64,000 nt of DNA, taken from contig JAUFSD010000021.1 in the NCBI GenBank assembly GCA_033030425.1, forward strand, positions 620,001 through 684,000, given 5' to 3'. A program made the translations under genes and the position numbers. Source of the DNA: Verpa conica (Eukaryota > Ascomycota > Pezizomycetes > Pezizales > Morchellaceae). The notes under the pieces are model-generated. The model had not been told where the DNA came from and ran no database searches. It saw nothing but the letters and a program-made list of their open reading frames with translations. Shown here in pieces: positions 45,201-57,779 of the stretch; positions within the stretch are counted from its first letter, which is position 1, and each line of letters opens with the position of its first letter.

Positions 45201-46159
45201 GTTCCAGACTTATGCATTGAGGGTCGCTCAGTAGCTTGTGTAAATGTCGAAGTAGTGGAAGGAGCTACCGAGGGAGAAAAGGCCGTGATGCTTGAAGAAT
45301 TGCTTGCAGAACTTGGTGTTCTTTGTTTAGCGGCGAAATTATTCTCTCGTGCTGGCATGGAGTTAAGTCGCTGCTGGCCTGATGACTGCCCATTCTGGCT
45401 GTATTGACTGTATTGGCTCTCCTGAGAGTCTTTGCGCCGGTGAGGTATCACTCTCCCGCTCATTGTTTGCGCATGATCCCGCTCATGAGAGTACGTGGTC
45501 AAAGACATTGTCCGTTCATCATACCTTTCGGGGACGACCCTGCCTTGAGCTGTAGTTCTTGACATCTGGGGCCCCGGAGGCCCGGCCCCTTGGCGAGAGA
45601 ATTGGGACCCTGGGGGACCCATGCTTGGCGAGTATGAAGCTGCCATAGATCTGGAACGGTAAGGGTCGTTATTCATTGCAGGCGGTGGTGGGTAGTACCG
45701 GTGCGGTGCTGGCTTAGTCATATTGGGGTTCGGAGGAGGAGCACCAGGAGGTTGTACACGCATTGGCTGGGGATAAGGCCGGCGCTCAGGATACATAGGC
45801 TGTGGTAGATTCTGGGGCTGTAATTGCATCCTAGAACCGGGGTTTTGGGGGTTTGGGGGATAGCCGTTTATAGGAGGTTGAGGATGGTAGCCATTTTGGG
45901 GGTGTCCTTGTCGTTGCTGACGTGATGAACCGTTCGAGCCACTATTATAGCCAGGAGCAGAGATCTGTGAGGAGGAGGATGTCATTGTTTGTGAGCGCCC
46001 GCTGTTGGGCATTGTGTTAGACTGGGACGACATCGTGTGGGAACGACCCGACGGGGCAGTGCCGAAGATATTCGCAAAATCATTATCGCGTTGAGATGTG
46101 GGAGGAGGACCATTATACTGGGGACGGTATACCCGCTGGTTCTGCTGGTGATCAGCCAT
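42243..46159 (-). CDS. rom2: Rho guanine nucleotide exchange factor, Rom2 type (DEP-DH-PH-CNH), multi-exon
   Basis: The large first exon (46159 to about 43770) has a long Pro/Gln/Ser-rich N-terminus (about residues 1-330), a DEP-like domain (SAFTGAEAVDIIAFII, about 365-430), a RhoGEF (DH) domain (RQEVICELIYTERDFVKDLE, then SNQLYGKHEFEKEKAAN and LNGYLTKPTTRLARYPLLLE) and the start of a PH domain (GSLRRSASQDGGGDIQAFLF). Later exons give the rest of PH and the C-terminal citron-homology (CNH) domain (KLVYGTENGIYISD, KVEQIDVLEEFSIILILSEK, CVGCSKGFEVVSLET, LNGEFLLNYSDFSFFVN, WEGQPTSFALSYPYILAFEP). The last exon ends SRNKS with TAA at 42243-42245 after an intron beginning GTAAGTTA. Members activate Rho1 in the cell-wall integrity pathway at the cell cortex. 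Confidence 0.9.
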
Positions 46160-46384
46160 GACTACCGGGAAAGCTTATCTGTAAAGAAAGAGGTGGTAAC
46201 AATAACGAGTTAGCGATTTAATCATATATAGGGTAAAATCTATTGCCTGCGGGAGCAGCTAGGCAAAGGCCGCCAGCCAGCCTAGAGTAAAGTAGCAAAT
46301 GCTATGTCCAGCTAGGAGAATTATGAGATGTAGGGCACAAACAGGAGTACAATTTCAGATGCTGTAAAGACATGCAGCTTGCCT

Positions 46385-46409
46385 GGGGGGGTGGGGGGGT
46401 GGGGTGGGT
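46385..46409 (+). other. G-run tract with quadruplex-forming potential
   Basis: Runs of 7, 7, 4 and 3 G separated by single T bases, about 230 bp upstream of the RhoGEF start codon. Folding is predicted from pattern only. Confidence 0.5.
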
Positions 46410-46981
46410 GTTGTGGCGGCGGGAGAGAGGCGGGAGAGGTAGACAGACACTGAGGTCAAGTTAGGGGATGGACAGCCGGATAGAGCGTTGGTGGTTGTCG
46501 TGGGACCGTTGTCCGGAGTTTCGATGTTACCCGGCCTGCATGTTTCCCTCACTGGAAATATTAAATATCCTAATGGGGAGCGAGGGGGCTCTATAGTATG
46601 TATGATGGGGAAGTGAAGCTGTGACTTGTCTTTATTTTTGGAAAGCCTTCCGCTGGCCTTTGACCTTCCGAGGTCCGGACCGACAATATCTAACCACATG
46701 CAATTTCACATCCGTGCCTGGTCTAGCTACGGAATCTTCGGCGCCTCGACCGAGCTGCTGTTATTGTTCCACAGGACCCCCCTCTGAAAGAAAAAAAAAG
46801 CTGCTGCACTACCGAACAAAAATAAAAACCAAAGAGATGCTCTCATCTTACATACTAGGCATATTATATCACCTAGAGTAGTGTAGGTACATCTATTCAT
46901 GCCTCATACCTAGTCGTTTGAAAACGTCCGCAGGGTGCTTTGTCTAAGCACATGTACTGCATACATATCACTACGAACAAC

Positions 46982-47054
46982 GATAAGAATAATAAGAATA
47001 ACAAGAATGATAAGAATGATAAGAATAATAAGAATAACAGGAATAAGAATAAAT
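46982..47054 (+). repeat. Degenerate AAT/AAG-type microsatellite
   Basis: A series of AAGAAT/AATAAG units with a few substitutions. Confidence 0.8.
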
Positions 47055-47821
47055 AGCCTTCTCTCTTTGGAATCTCCGCAGTGACACAAAATCATACCCA
47101 CTAACTCACTTGCAATATTCGCCTAATACTGTAATGTACTACTCATCTCAAGGCCCTGGTTATGTGACTTTACTATGTACCTACATGTAGCTGCTACGTA
47201 CCGTCGCTTTGTTTACCTTCTGTCAGTAACTATGGAGCTACATGTATAGTAAGTATTGTATTACAAGTCGCCTTCGGGTTTCTCCCCGTTATCAGCACTG
47301 GAGAGTGAAGAAACAAATTTTACAAATGCCATTTAGAGAGGAAGTGACCCCCCCATGGTATGCTGTTCACACGAGCGTTTTTTCCCTTTCCCTCTCCGGC
47401 ATCTACACTGTCATCTGGACGGTCCGCTGTTTATCTCGATCTACAGCACTGAACTGTGGGCCGTACATATGGCTGCCTGTATTACAGAAATAGGACCCCC
47501 CCCCCCAGTCCTCTCTGCCCCTCCATTAGTCCTCTCTCCCCCTGACACTTTCTTGTGACGCGAAGTTGGGGGAAATAAGAAGGCGATCATTCAGTCTACA
47601 ACGCAGCGAACAGCGCCTAGAGCTCAGACAATAAAGGCCTGCATCTGCGACGCCGTGTGGCCACTATCTTGTGGAAGATCGAGCCGCGCTTGGATACTTG
47701 ACTTCTGCAAACCGGTTTTCTGGTTAATGCTCCTTGAGGAGCTTGCAACATATCTCGCAGCTTAATCACCGTTCACATACTTACTCTTGTTCATTTACAT
47801 ACTCACTGTGTTACTCTAAAT

Positions 47822-49616
47822 ATGGAGCTCGACATGGACCGTGGACCTTCAAACCTTCCTACACCTCCACCAGATAGCATTACAGAGGAAGAACGATCGA
47901 AACCTAGCCTCGCTAGGTTTGACTCGGGGATGGATATTGACTTTCAGAGTGACTCGTTGCACTCGCCGGTATCATCCACTCAGCCGCCTGTCTCACAACT
48001 TGAGACTACTACGCAGCTGGATGTTAAAGAGGAAGAGATGAAGGATGCAGAGTGGAGAAAACCTTCTGTTGATGATTTTGATTTCTTGACAACCTTGGGG
48101 TAAACCGCGCGTCGATCGTCTTTCCGATGGGTGCCCTTTCTGACTGCGGGACAGCACCGGAACTTTCGCTAGGGTGTGGCTTGTAAAGCCCCGGAGCGTG
48201 CCGAACTCTGGCGAGGCACCTCTCTTTGCCCTAAAGCAGCTCAAAAAAGCCGACAGTAAGAGAACGCAATTTCTGAAGTTTCTCAAGATATCGCCAGGCT
48301 ATAGTTTTGATGTCTGGAGGCTGATAATTTGCGTCGTGGGGTTTTAGTTGTTCGGCTGAAACAATGTGAACATGTATGCGATTCCCACCTGCATTTGATA
48401 AAACCTGATCTTACCGCTATCTTATAATGGATATTCAAATGCTAAAGAAGTTTAGGTACGTAATGAAAGGGCAATCTTGGAGGTCTGCCGACCACATCCA
48501 TTTATCACACACTATCTGTGTTCATGGCAAGATCGGAATTCTTTATATATACTTGTACGTATAATACAAGCTACCCCAATAATAAACGTCACGGATATGC
48601 TAACACTAAAACAAAGCTTGAATACTCGCCAGGTACATATTGAATTTATCCTACATCTTCAAAAGGAACACATCAGCTAAATACCTAACATTCACCGCTT
48701 ACAATAGGTGGTGAGATTTTCGGTTATCTACGGCGAGCGCGCCGTTTTGACTTCGCAACAACTCAATTCTACGCAGCGGAAATCGCCATGATCCTTGTAT
48801 TTCTTCATAGCCATGGCATCGTGTACCGAGATCTAAAGCCAGAAAACATCTTGCTTGATGCAAGAGGCCATGTAAAACTAGTAGATTTCGGGTTTGCCAA
48901 AGTTGTTGGTGATCGTGAGTTTTCTCTTATCTCTCTAATCGACCAAGCCTTACTGACAGCCTCGCTTCTCCGTATAGGCGAGACTTACACACTTTGTGGT
49001 ACGATCTGAAGTTTAGAATATATCACTAGTATCCCTAGAAATGCTGCTAATTTAGGACCAATTACTTTCCAGGTACACCAGAATACCTAAGCCCTGAAGT
49101 TATCCAGAGCAAGGGCCATGGCAAAGCTGTTGACTGGTGGGCTCTAGGAGTCCTAATATACGAAATGAGTTGCGGATTCCCTCCATTCTACGATAACTCC
49201 CCCTTCGCAATATACGAAAAAATCGTAGCAGGACGAATATCATTCCCCTCATTAGTACCAGAAGAAACCAAAGATATTGTTAGGAAACTTTGCACCAGGG
49301 ATTTATCAGCAAGGCTAGGAAACATGCGTGGCGGTGGCCACCAAGTGATGGCACATAGATTTTTTGATGGGATTGATTGGCAAGGGCTGGAAAGCCAGAC
49401 AAATCCGGTATGGTTTCTGTAGCTCATACGAATCTCTTCAAAATAAATAAGGCAAAACAATGATTAACTTCTGAAACAGGGCCCTATAATACCACACCTT
49501 AGATTCGCAGGCGATACAAGGTACTTTGACCAATATGAACCCCCAGCACCCACGACCGACGACGAATACCCCAAAGAAATGATGGAAAAGTACGACATAC
49601 AATTTCGAGATTTCTA
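47822..49616 (+). CDS. AGC-family protein kinase, cAMP-dependent protein kinase catalytic subunit type, multi-exon
   Basis: After an acidic, Ser/Pro-rich N-terminus of about 85 residues come the kinase motifs split over about eight exons: [10 protein letters not shown] then [11 protein letters not shown] (glycine loop, split by an intron at about 48103-48152), [11 protein letters not shown] (ATP-binding Lys), [13 protein letters not shown] (helix C Glu), [29 protein letters not shown] (catalytic loop with YRD, usual for PKA), VDFGFAKVV (DFG), GETYTLCG then TPEYLSPE (activation loop Thr), [12 protein letters not shown] and an AGC tail ending FRDF, which fits the FxxF-type end of PKA. Stop TAG at 49614-49616. 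The joint between SLYIL (48553) and GGEIFG (48711) is unclear; a tiny exon may lie at about 48633-48653. Confidence 0.85.
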
Positions 49617-50061
49617 GTAGCGTTGATATGTGGCATGTACATGGCGTTATTTTGAGGGAGGGGAAGATGTCAATGTAAATAGTGTGGTTAGGTAATTAAC
49701 CTGTGTATATCACTTTTTAAAAAAACTCTAAACTATATTTTTATTGCTATGCTGTGGACTTAAGAGGAATGTACCCGCAGAAACCAACCGAGTCGCCCCT
49801 TTTGTTTGGTGTGTAATTTGGTGTAGTTTGCAGGATAGTGAGTTTAGCCAGCATGTTAGATCAAAACTACATAGTACCTATTCCTAAATTTTAAGTCGCC
49901 ACTACTACTTCCTGCCTCAATAACGCTATGTCACCTAAAGCTAGGAGTAAAAGGATGAAGGTAAAGAAAAACTAGTTAGCTGTAGAGGTTAGGTAAATAT
50001 TTGATACGTAGTTGATATAGAAGTGTGTAATTCAAAAATTTTAATACCTCCGAGATACAGA
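49617..50061. other. Intergenic, no gene seen
   Basis: 3' region of the kinase gene and spacer; nothing recognised. Confidence 0.45.
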
Positions 50062-50518
50062 TAACGTTTTCGACGTGGATGTGGGTCAGCCTGGGAAGTG
50101 TGTCGCATACCAACACTGCAAAATGAACAGCAAGCCCACATTATCAACTCTATAGGCCTTACTCCCACCATTCAAAAACTTTGATATTATTTCATAGTTA
50201 ATATAATCTACCCTTTGGGTACTTCTCTTTTTTTTGTGGAAGTACTAGGCCCATAGCTTATTGGGAAGTTCTCTTGGCCTGTAATCACAGGTATTTTGTA
50301 TGGAGAACTTAGAAAACACCAAAACAACAGTCAACTATTGGGTAATTTTTCTCTAGGGTCTAGGTTCCCAAGGTAATCTCCTAAAGAACATCCTCAGCTA
50401 AGTATTTATCTCTGAACAATCATAGTTCTGTAGCTGCTGGTGTGGGTTGCTTTTTGCTGTGTTGCTATGCGACACACTTCCCAGGCTGACCCACATCCCC
50501 GTTGAAAACGTTACGTTT
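50062..50518. mobile_element. Foldback (MITE-like) element of about 457 bp
   Basis: Inverted ends about 50 bp long: AACGTTTTCGACG with GATGTGGGTCAGCCTGGGAA and GTGTGTCGCATA (left, about 50063-50107), mirrored at about 50464-50514. Confidence 0.65.
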
Positions 50519-51064
50519 AATACGTCGCTACAGATTAGGATTGACACGAGGTTTCCTATGTTGGGGGAGTACATGCAGTTGATTATGATGAGTCACATAC
50601 CTAAGGTGTACACTTCCTCATTCAGCTGAGAATCTGAATAAGCCTCGGCCCTCAAATATAAGTGGTATACTAGTGAGAACAATGATCAATATACAGTTTA
50701 TATTATTATTATTGTCATCATCATGGTATATCACTCGAAACAAGTATATAATAGGGATCTAGACTGGAGGGCCGCTACTAGAAGCACTCATCATAGAATA
50801 TAATACCGTAGCTGAAACCCGCTTCCCTTAAAATAGGGGCATCAGAATTCCCTGTGGCCTCAGCGAAAACAAAGAAAAGAAGCGGTGTGATACATTTAGG
50901 CCCCAAAGAAACTATGATTGAACATGGTAGCACCTGTATGTAACCCAGTACAAAAGCCAATGAAGACTTGGAAATGAAAGCTTAGAGACGAAAATAAATA
51001 AAAGATTATATTTAAACCATACAATTCTTGCGGGTTTCCCCCCTACCCTAGCCATTAATAGCGA
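50519..51064. other. Intergenic, no gene seen
   Basis: Contains an ATT/ATC-rich short repeat near 50700-50725; otherwise nothing recognised. Confidence 0.45.
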
Positions 51065-52135
51065 TTACCATTCGAGTACTCTCTCGGGGAAAAACTCGTC
51101 GATGAGTTCTATGTAGTATGGCTAAAGCAAAGCAATATTGTTAGAAAAATAGGAATGATTTTACATAAAGTAGAGGCCACAATCTTACCTTGAGCTCCCC
51201 CACGGTTGGTGTATCGTCACTCTTAGAGTACAGGTCATAGGGGTTGAAGGCTTTGACAGCCTTCAACATCTTTCTATCGTGGTCGTTCATTAATTTATGA
51301 TACGCGCCTTCTTTATGCCAAGGGTAGAAAGAATGGTATCTAATCATAGCTAGGCCCTCATCAGGAATCCTAGACTGATGTTTGACGACGTGGTAAAGAT
51401 ATTCATCATGTCCCCAAGAGAGCATAACGTTGTCTAAACCACAGCCTTCATGATAGATACCGAATTCAGTACTATAGATGGGGTGACCATAGTCAGGATT
51501 GTTTTCAAAGGTCTCCGGGAGAATGATTCGTTTGTCAAAAGCACACCCAACTGTTTTTTAGATAAGATTATAAGCTACTATTCCTCTATGTTTGATGGGA
51601 AGGAAAAAATACCAGGGAAAGTATCGCCAACAACATCCCACTGGCCCTCAGCATCGAAGAAGAATAGGAGCTTTCCTAAATCATGTATTAAGCCGGTGAC
51701 TTGCATCCAGCGGGGTTTTCCATCCCTGCGGATGGCTTCGGCGGTCTGCAATAAATGTTCTATTTGAGTAAGGTTGGTATCAGGATCACTTTCGTCGATT
51801 AGAGTGTTTAGCTTCTCCATCGCTTCCCAAACAGTCATCCTAGCTCTCTTCTTGGTCTTGAAGTTGATCCTGGCTTTGAGGTTATATGCGACTGTTTGTT
51901 TCTCATGCTGTTCACGATAAAAGTTCTTAACCTGCTCACTAGCATCGAGATATTGCCTGAATTGGGTCTTATCCTTCTCGGTATCGAACTCTGAAGCGTC
52001 ATCAAACCCGGGGTTCTCTTTTTTCATGATGGCTTTGAGAGCATTGACAGTATCAATAGCATCAGAAGTATCTTCAAGTTGATGGCCGTCGCGGCCGTTG
52101 AAAATAGCTAGGTGTTGGAAGGCTCCAGGTGCCAT
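51065..52135 (-). CDS. Myo-inositol oxygenase, 3-4 exons
   Basis: A di-iron enzyme that cleaves myo-inositol to glucuronate in the cytosol. The first exon (52135 to about 51620) gives [60 protein letters not shown] and [11 protein letters not shown] (HD iron-binding motif). The next (about 51562-51425) has [19 protein letters not shown] and [20 protein letters not shown]. The third (51425 to about 51190) has [49 protein letters not shown] last short exon (about 51125-51065) ends PERVLEW. All expected metal-ligand His and Asp positions appear present. Total about 310 residues, the usual length. Confidence 0.92.
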
Positions 52136-54245
52136 TTTCTCAGTGATTGTTTAACGAGATGAGTTCTAAATAATAAAAAGGCGAGGCTTGTTGGCTATGA
52201 GGTAATAATAGACAGAAGTCTTTATTAGAGGCGCGGGAGGGGGACCGAGACCAGGGAAGCCTGTTCTTACTGTGCCGTAATTCAGTACGATGTAAAGTTA
52301 AGAAATTCTCAGCCTAGAAGATCCAGTGGGTTTAAGTATCTGTGACGAGCACATTCTTATCTAAACCCCACTACTGAAAGTAGTAGGCTAGCTTCAGGAA
52401 GATGTGCACGGCGTTAAAAACCAAATTACCAGAATAGATTTGCCATTGCGGGGCGCCCTCAAAAGTACTAGCAGGCATGATGAAAGAGCATGGGGTAAAA
52501 TAAATCAATAAATTAAAATCAATCCGCGCACGGTGGTCCTGGTGGCCTAGGCTAGTAGCGAAATTGAGACATCTATGTATATAGATAAACATCAATGTAA
52601 CCTATCTCGCTTGATAATATTTAGAAAGCCGGAATTACTGCTAAGAAGGGTCACACAACTAGAAAAAAACAAGCGGGAATTGATTCTTTCAGCGAGTAGT
52701 TGGCCGCGCACCCTAGTATCTTGCATACATTGAGCAGGTAGGTGCTCGGTGTTCAGTCCGTGGTCACTCGTTTCAGTCAGGTGTCTTTAACGTTGCCAAC
52801 CGAGATCAGCAGTATGCTTGGTGTTTACTCTATCGAGTGTGATTGTTTACTTTACTCTAACCTATCTTTATCGATGAAGATTCTAAGAAGAAACTAGGTC
52901 TGTAGAGCCACGTGAAGAAGTTTTTCTACGTGGTGAGGGAGGTAATCACAGCCTGGAGTAGATCTACAGAAGATGCGGCATGCCGTTCTTTTACAGGTGG
53001 GTGGGAAAGCCACATTTCTCGCGATTCCTGGCATATATGTACCCCTCCCTCCCTCCTCAGTGTTTGAGCAGAAATGGTGAGGGGTTCTAACCTTCAAGGG
53101 GTTTTTAAAGTGTAGCTAGGTCGAGCTATCAGGACGCTTGACGTCAGGTGGTGTTGTAATATTTCCCCGATAGATCAATCTTCGGCAAACCTCGGCGACA
53201 CCATACAACGTCAGCTTCATGCTACGCTGCGGGGGAGCCCTCAATATTCCAGATAAATACATAGAGTAAATTCAGTTCAATTTTTAGGATGACGTACTAA
53301 ATGTAGCTTGTAAGAGTTTGAAGAAACTACCTTTAGTGGTTACGCAAATCAAGTAAAAGTACTAGCAATCTGGAAAAAAATCGCATGCTGTGAGTTACCA
53401 ATTAGCACGATTTTTTCTCTTCTGTAAATTCACTCAATTATTACATTCATTCTAGATATCTTGCTTGGGCTACTAGAGATTCCTTATTCGGACTAGGGCC
53501 ACACTACAGGCAAGGAGAGCTAAGTGTCTATGTCCGGCAGAAATAAACCTTTACTCTACCCCCTAGATAGCCCTTCCAGCGCGTTACTTTCAGAGGGTCC
53601 TAGTAGAGCTGGGGGATACTTATGGAATTGATCATCACTTTGGACAATGCTCCCTAAAACGTCTGATTAACCGAGTGACAATCGGTGACACAGTCATCCT
53701 TTCTTTAATTTGCCTCGTGATACTAAAACTCGTCCTTTTAGTTCAAATCCTAATAATTTGCTTTAGTTAAGGTTGTCAGATGAGAGCTTAAAATCTTACT
53801 GGCATTGCTAAAAAAAAAAGAGGTGCTCCCGTGTATGCGTCGTGCTATTTATAACCCAATAACGTCGCACCCTCACATAGACTATTATGAATCTAACATG
53901 ACGCACTAACCCTCGTGGATACTAACACGACAGAATGGTCAAAGAAACAAATATCTTTCAAGGGTCACTTTAGGGGAAAGAAATATGCCAGCAGTATTGG
54001 TGACATCATTAAACACCTGGCGAGATTATGATTTTGTGAACAACTAAATATAGAAGTCTTTTTAAATTTTTTATACCCCTGTTAAGAAGGTATTTAAATT
54101 TTTTTATTTAAATCACTAGAAACTGAAATGTGTTCACCTAACGGAGAATCCTTCGAATATTCATGTCTACGCTACAGGCATTTCTTGTTACCGTGGTTTT
54201 CTAAAGGACCACTATAATTTCAATCCTACAGAACAGGAATATCAC
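52136..54245. other. Intergenic, no gene seen
   Basis: 2.1 kb of AT-rich sequence without convincing coding, RNA genes or clear repeats. Small frames at 52371-52595 and 52894-53097 (minus) show no motif. Confidence 0.45.
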
Positions 54246-57235
54246 CTAGAGCAAGGCCGTTATCTCTGCTACTACATCCTTGACCCTTTGTTCTGGGACT
54301 TTGCTTTCAATCTTCGAAACCAGTTGACGTGCTTCATAAATCCCAACGGCAGCTTCCTTGACCTCGCTTTCGAGAGTCAATAATGTCCCTAATGCTACGA
54401 GAGCCCTGAATATAGCTTCAGAATCTGTTTCGATACGAATCATATTAGTCAAGGGCTTGAGAAGCTCAATAGAACGATCGAGGGAATTTGTCGAGCGGAA
54501 TAAAATTGCATAGCTATAAAAATAGTTATTATATAGTGCTAAAACCACAAATAAAGCACTAAAGGTGGATATAGTTCTTACTTGAGGAATAGTGTCGATT
54601 TGGCCTGCTTCAGGTTTCGATTTGCGGTTCCGGTAGATGTTTTCTCCACCAACTCGATAGTCTTTGATACAAGCTGGAGTTAGAAAGAAAACGGCCGGAG
54701 AGAGTTAGAAAACTTAATTAACGTACCCGCTCGAACCTCGTATTCATATATTCCCTACCTTTTACAGTCTGGAAAAGGTTCACATAGGTTCTGATCGCCA
54801 ACATAGAATTATTCACTAGGCCATGATCAAAACCCCCAGAGGTTTCAAGCAATTCTCCTATTTTTTGACCATTAGATTCGTAAGTTGCCGCCTGTGGGCT
54901 CGCCGCAGCAAGTAGTCTCAGCAAATCTAGCCCAGGGAGCTGATTTTGTGGTGTCCAGCTCTTTATGATTTTAATCAGTAGGTCCAAACCCGCCTCAACA
55001 GCAGAGAAGGGCTTTGCTCTTGGTTTGTTGAGTAAAGGGGCAGTATGAAGGAATTCAATAAGTTTAGCAAGAGTAGAGATCTCATCAGGGTTCAGAGATA
55101 TTTCCTTTTCGCCTTTCAAAATGAGGTCCTGATTGATTTCGCTGATTTTCTTCTGGATAGTTGACAGGTTTGCAGCAACGATTGAAAGGTATGTTTTTTG
55201 TGGGATAAATCTTTGCTTACTTGATTGCGGGGGCGGAGCGGGGGAAGATGTTTCTCCAGGTCGGTACCGGTTTTCTGTACCCCACGGATCTGGTCCACCT
55301 CTACCCTGGCCCCCACCGAGCTCAACCCCTTTTGCGTTTGTCACAATAAAATTCCCAACAGTATCCAAATAAGTCATCGGGAGCTCGTTATCTTCCAGGA
55401 ACCTCCGAGCTGCGTCGAATGGATTTTCGGATGCATTGTACGGAAGCTTTAGTGGTGGAGCGCCCTCTTGAAAATCGACATCAAAAACAAAATCATACTC
55501 CCTGCCTTTATACAGCTGCTTGCGGCCAGACCCAATAGCGTCGACGACGGTCCCAACATTTGTCCAAGATTTTGTCTGGTTGGACCAAACGTACGCTTCT
55601 ACTTTTCCCTCGTTCCGTATCATGATTGCCTAGATAGAATTAAGCATCTGAAGTTTTTCTATTGAGTGGAATCAAAATTCTAAATTAAACATACCTGTCC
55701 ATCTTTTTTCCCTGGCTGTTGGAGAGCTTCTAGACCTGGGAGATTTTTATTTTCCATATCACCTACTTGTGTACTATAAAATAAACAAAAGAAATATTTA
55801 GCACTATATCACAGTTCTTTCAGAAATTGAAAGCTTACGCTGGAATGTTTGAGGCTGCAACGGTATTATCAAATTCCTAAGTTAAAATCAGTATGTAAAC
55901 CCCAGATATTCCTCCACCAAGCCTTTCCCCCTTTACATAAGGTGAAATTATATGTGACATAAATATAGAACTTACTTTCAAGCCTTCTTGGTCGGCCCAT
56001 CTTTTCTGGTCCCGTGAGAACACTCGTACAACCCGATCGCTCGCTCCGCTTACAATATCCCCAGTCTCAGCACACACAGCAACAGACCAGACACTGATAG
56101 CAGGATGGGTTATTGTTTGAATGCATTCTCCATCTATGTGAAAAGTCAGAAAACTACCTTAAATATGATAGATATGTAGTTGAAGTTACTTTCCCAAATC
56201 CTAACAGATCTATCCTCTCCAGAAGAAACTATCTCCCCCGTCGGCAAAGCAGCAACACAATAGATGAAGGATGTGTGGCCATGAAGCTCCTGTAGTTCAT
56301 GTCCTTCAACAGTCCAGATACGAATTGTCCTAAATGGCCCTTTATATCAGTATACTAGATATATCTAGCAAGTATCCTTAGCCATATTTGCTTACCCGTC
56401 ATTAGAACAGCTAGCAAAACCACCATTTGGAAGCCTACACAGCCCTCGGACGACATCTTTATGACCACCCAATACATTGACCTGTTTACCATCCTTCCAC
56501 ATTCGTATCGTTTTGTCCGCGGATCCAGTGATAATATCAGTTTCTGAGAGAGCAAGAACAGCCCATACGGCTCCGTCATGACCCTCTAGAATATGTTGCG
56601 TTTCGCCGTTTTTCCAAACACGAGCAGTACTACACCATCATTAGAAACTCTTCTCAAACAAACTAGGCCGAACTTAGGAAAGATACCCATCCCAAGATCC
56701 CGAAACAATTATATCCCTATAGCTATCCAATGCGCAAACATTGTGGCTATGTCCTAATAGCACGTATGCTGGTGATGCGTCTGAGTTCTGTGCTCCAAAT
56801 AGTGGCTCCCGAGCTTCGATAATTGTATCTTGGCCACCGCTAACAATCAGGCCTATAAAAATAAGCACTAGTACTCAATACTTGATCTTTTAATGCCCCT
56901 ATATCTAGGAGAATTTCTACGGACCGTTGGGATGCCCTTGACTTGGCGCGATGAATGTCACACTGTTGACAAAGGCTTGTCCCGTAGAGTTGATACAGTC
57001 CTCAAACGTTGTGGATTGGGTATCTTCACGTTTCCACAACCGAACAGTTGCATCTCGAGATACCGAGGCAACAAATTTTGGGGACGGGAAAGTGACACCA
57101 CGAACCTGTAAACGCAATTATAATTAGTTCCAGAAGTTCGGAGGAGCAAAGAAATACAAGGGAGCTCTAGGGTGAAATTTGAGAACTACTTACATCATCC
57201 TCATGTCCTCGGAGCTGTGCAGTAAGCTTGTACAT
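54246..57235 (-). CDS. doa1: Doa1/Ufd3/PLAA-type WD40 ubiquitin-binding protein, multi-exon
   Basis: Start ATG at 57233-57235 (MYKLTAQLRGHEDD), followed by seven or so WD40 blades spread over many short exons (VRGVTFPSPKFVASVSRDAT, LIVSGGQDTIIEAREP, LGHSHNVCALDSYRDIIVSG, LEGHDGAVWAVLAL, GHKDVVRGLCRLPNGGFASC, GEIVSSGEDRSVRIW, ETGDIVSGASDRVVRVFS). A PFU domain comes next in the 55623-54718 exon (GRKQLYKGREYDFVFDVDFQ, NPFDAARRFLEDNELPMTYL). A C-terminal PUL armadillo domain (FIPQKTYLSIVAANLSTIQK through VKDVVAEITALL) ends at 54246. This order is diagnostic. The family works with Cdc48/p97 in ubiquitin homeostasis and endosomal sorting. Confidence 0.92.
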
Positions 57236-57779
57236 TCCTGAAAATATTGAATTAGGTGCTGGAGAATGGCGAAGTTTGGATGATGGGAGTAACAGTTAGA
57301 CAGGAGGGGCAGCCTGGATTGTCATTGCTTGGCGGGTAGTTTAGATGACTAAGCCTAAAAACCACCGTTTGAGGCTCAAGTGTACTTGTTACCCCCGCTC
57401 ACCACTATCACTCAGGGTTCAGTGTCCACCACTGGGCCAGGTTTTACACCTTCATCCCCTCAAATCTTCCACCTTACTTCGTCATTCCACTAACATCTTA
57501 TCTCCTAGAGCTCAAGCGCATATAGTCAATCCCTCAAGTCCTTAACACTACGCTTAACGATTTTACGACCTAAATCTCCCACCCAATACCTCTTTCATCT
57601 CTTGCCTACAAATTTCTGCCCTTTTCTATAGTAAATCTCGCCTGAAATTGTGAATATTTTGTGAACCCTAGAGTGAGCTACAGGAGTTCACAGCCGCTGC
57701 CGTCCTTTCACAATAGACTCCCTTTATTACGATCCCCCAGCTACCCGTCAGAACCCACTGAGGGGCCAAAATAACTAAA
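57236..57779. promoter_or_regulatory. Divergent upstream region of Doa1 and STRAP-like genes
   Basis: About 540 bp between two divergently transcribed WD40-protein genes, with pyrimidine-rich stretches. A frame at 57345-57545 shows no motif. No specific element was recognised. Confidence 0.4.

Larger units (their letters stand above)
46160..47821. other. Intergenic between divergent RhoGEF and kinase genes
   Basis: Shared upstream region of two divergent genes. It holds a G-rich tract (46385-46409), an AAT/AAG microsatellite (46982-47054) and a C run near 47500. No convincing coding was seen. Confidence 0.5.

Noticed and set aside
46982..47054. CRISPR-like array
   Set aside because: It is a simple AAT/AAG microsatellite in a eukaryote, without spacers.
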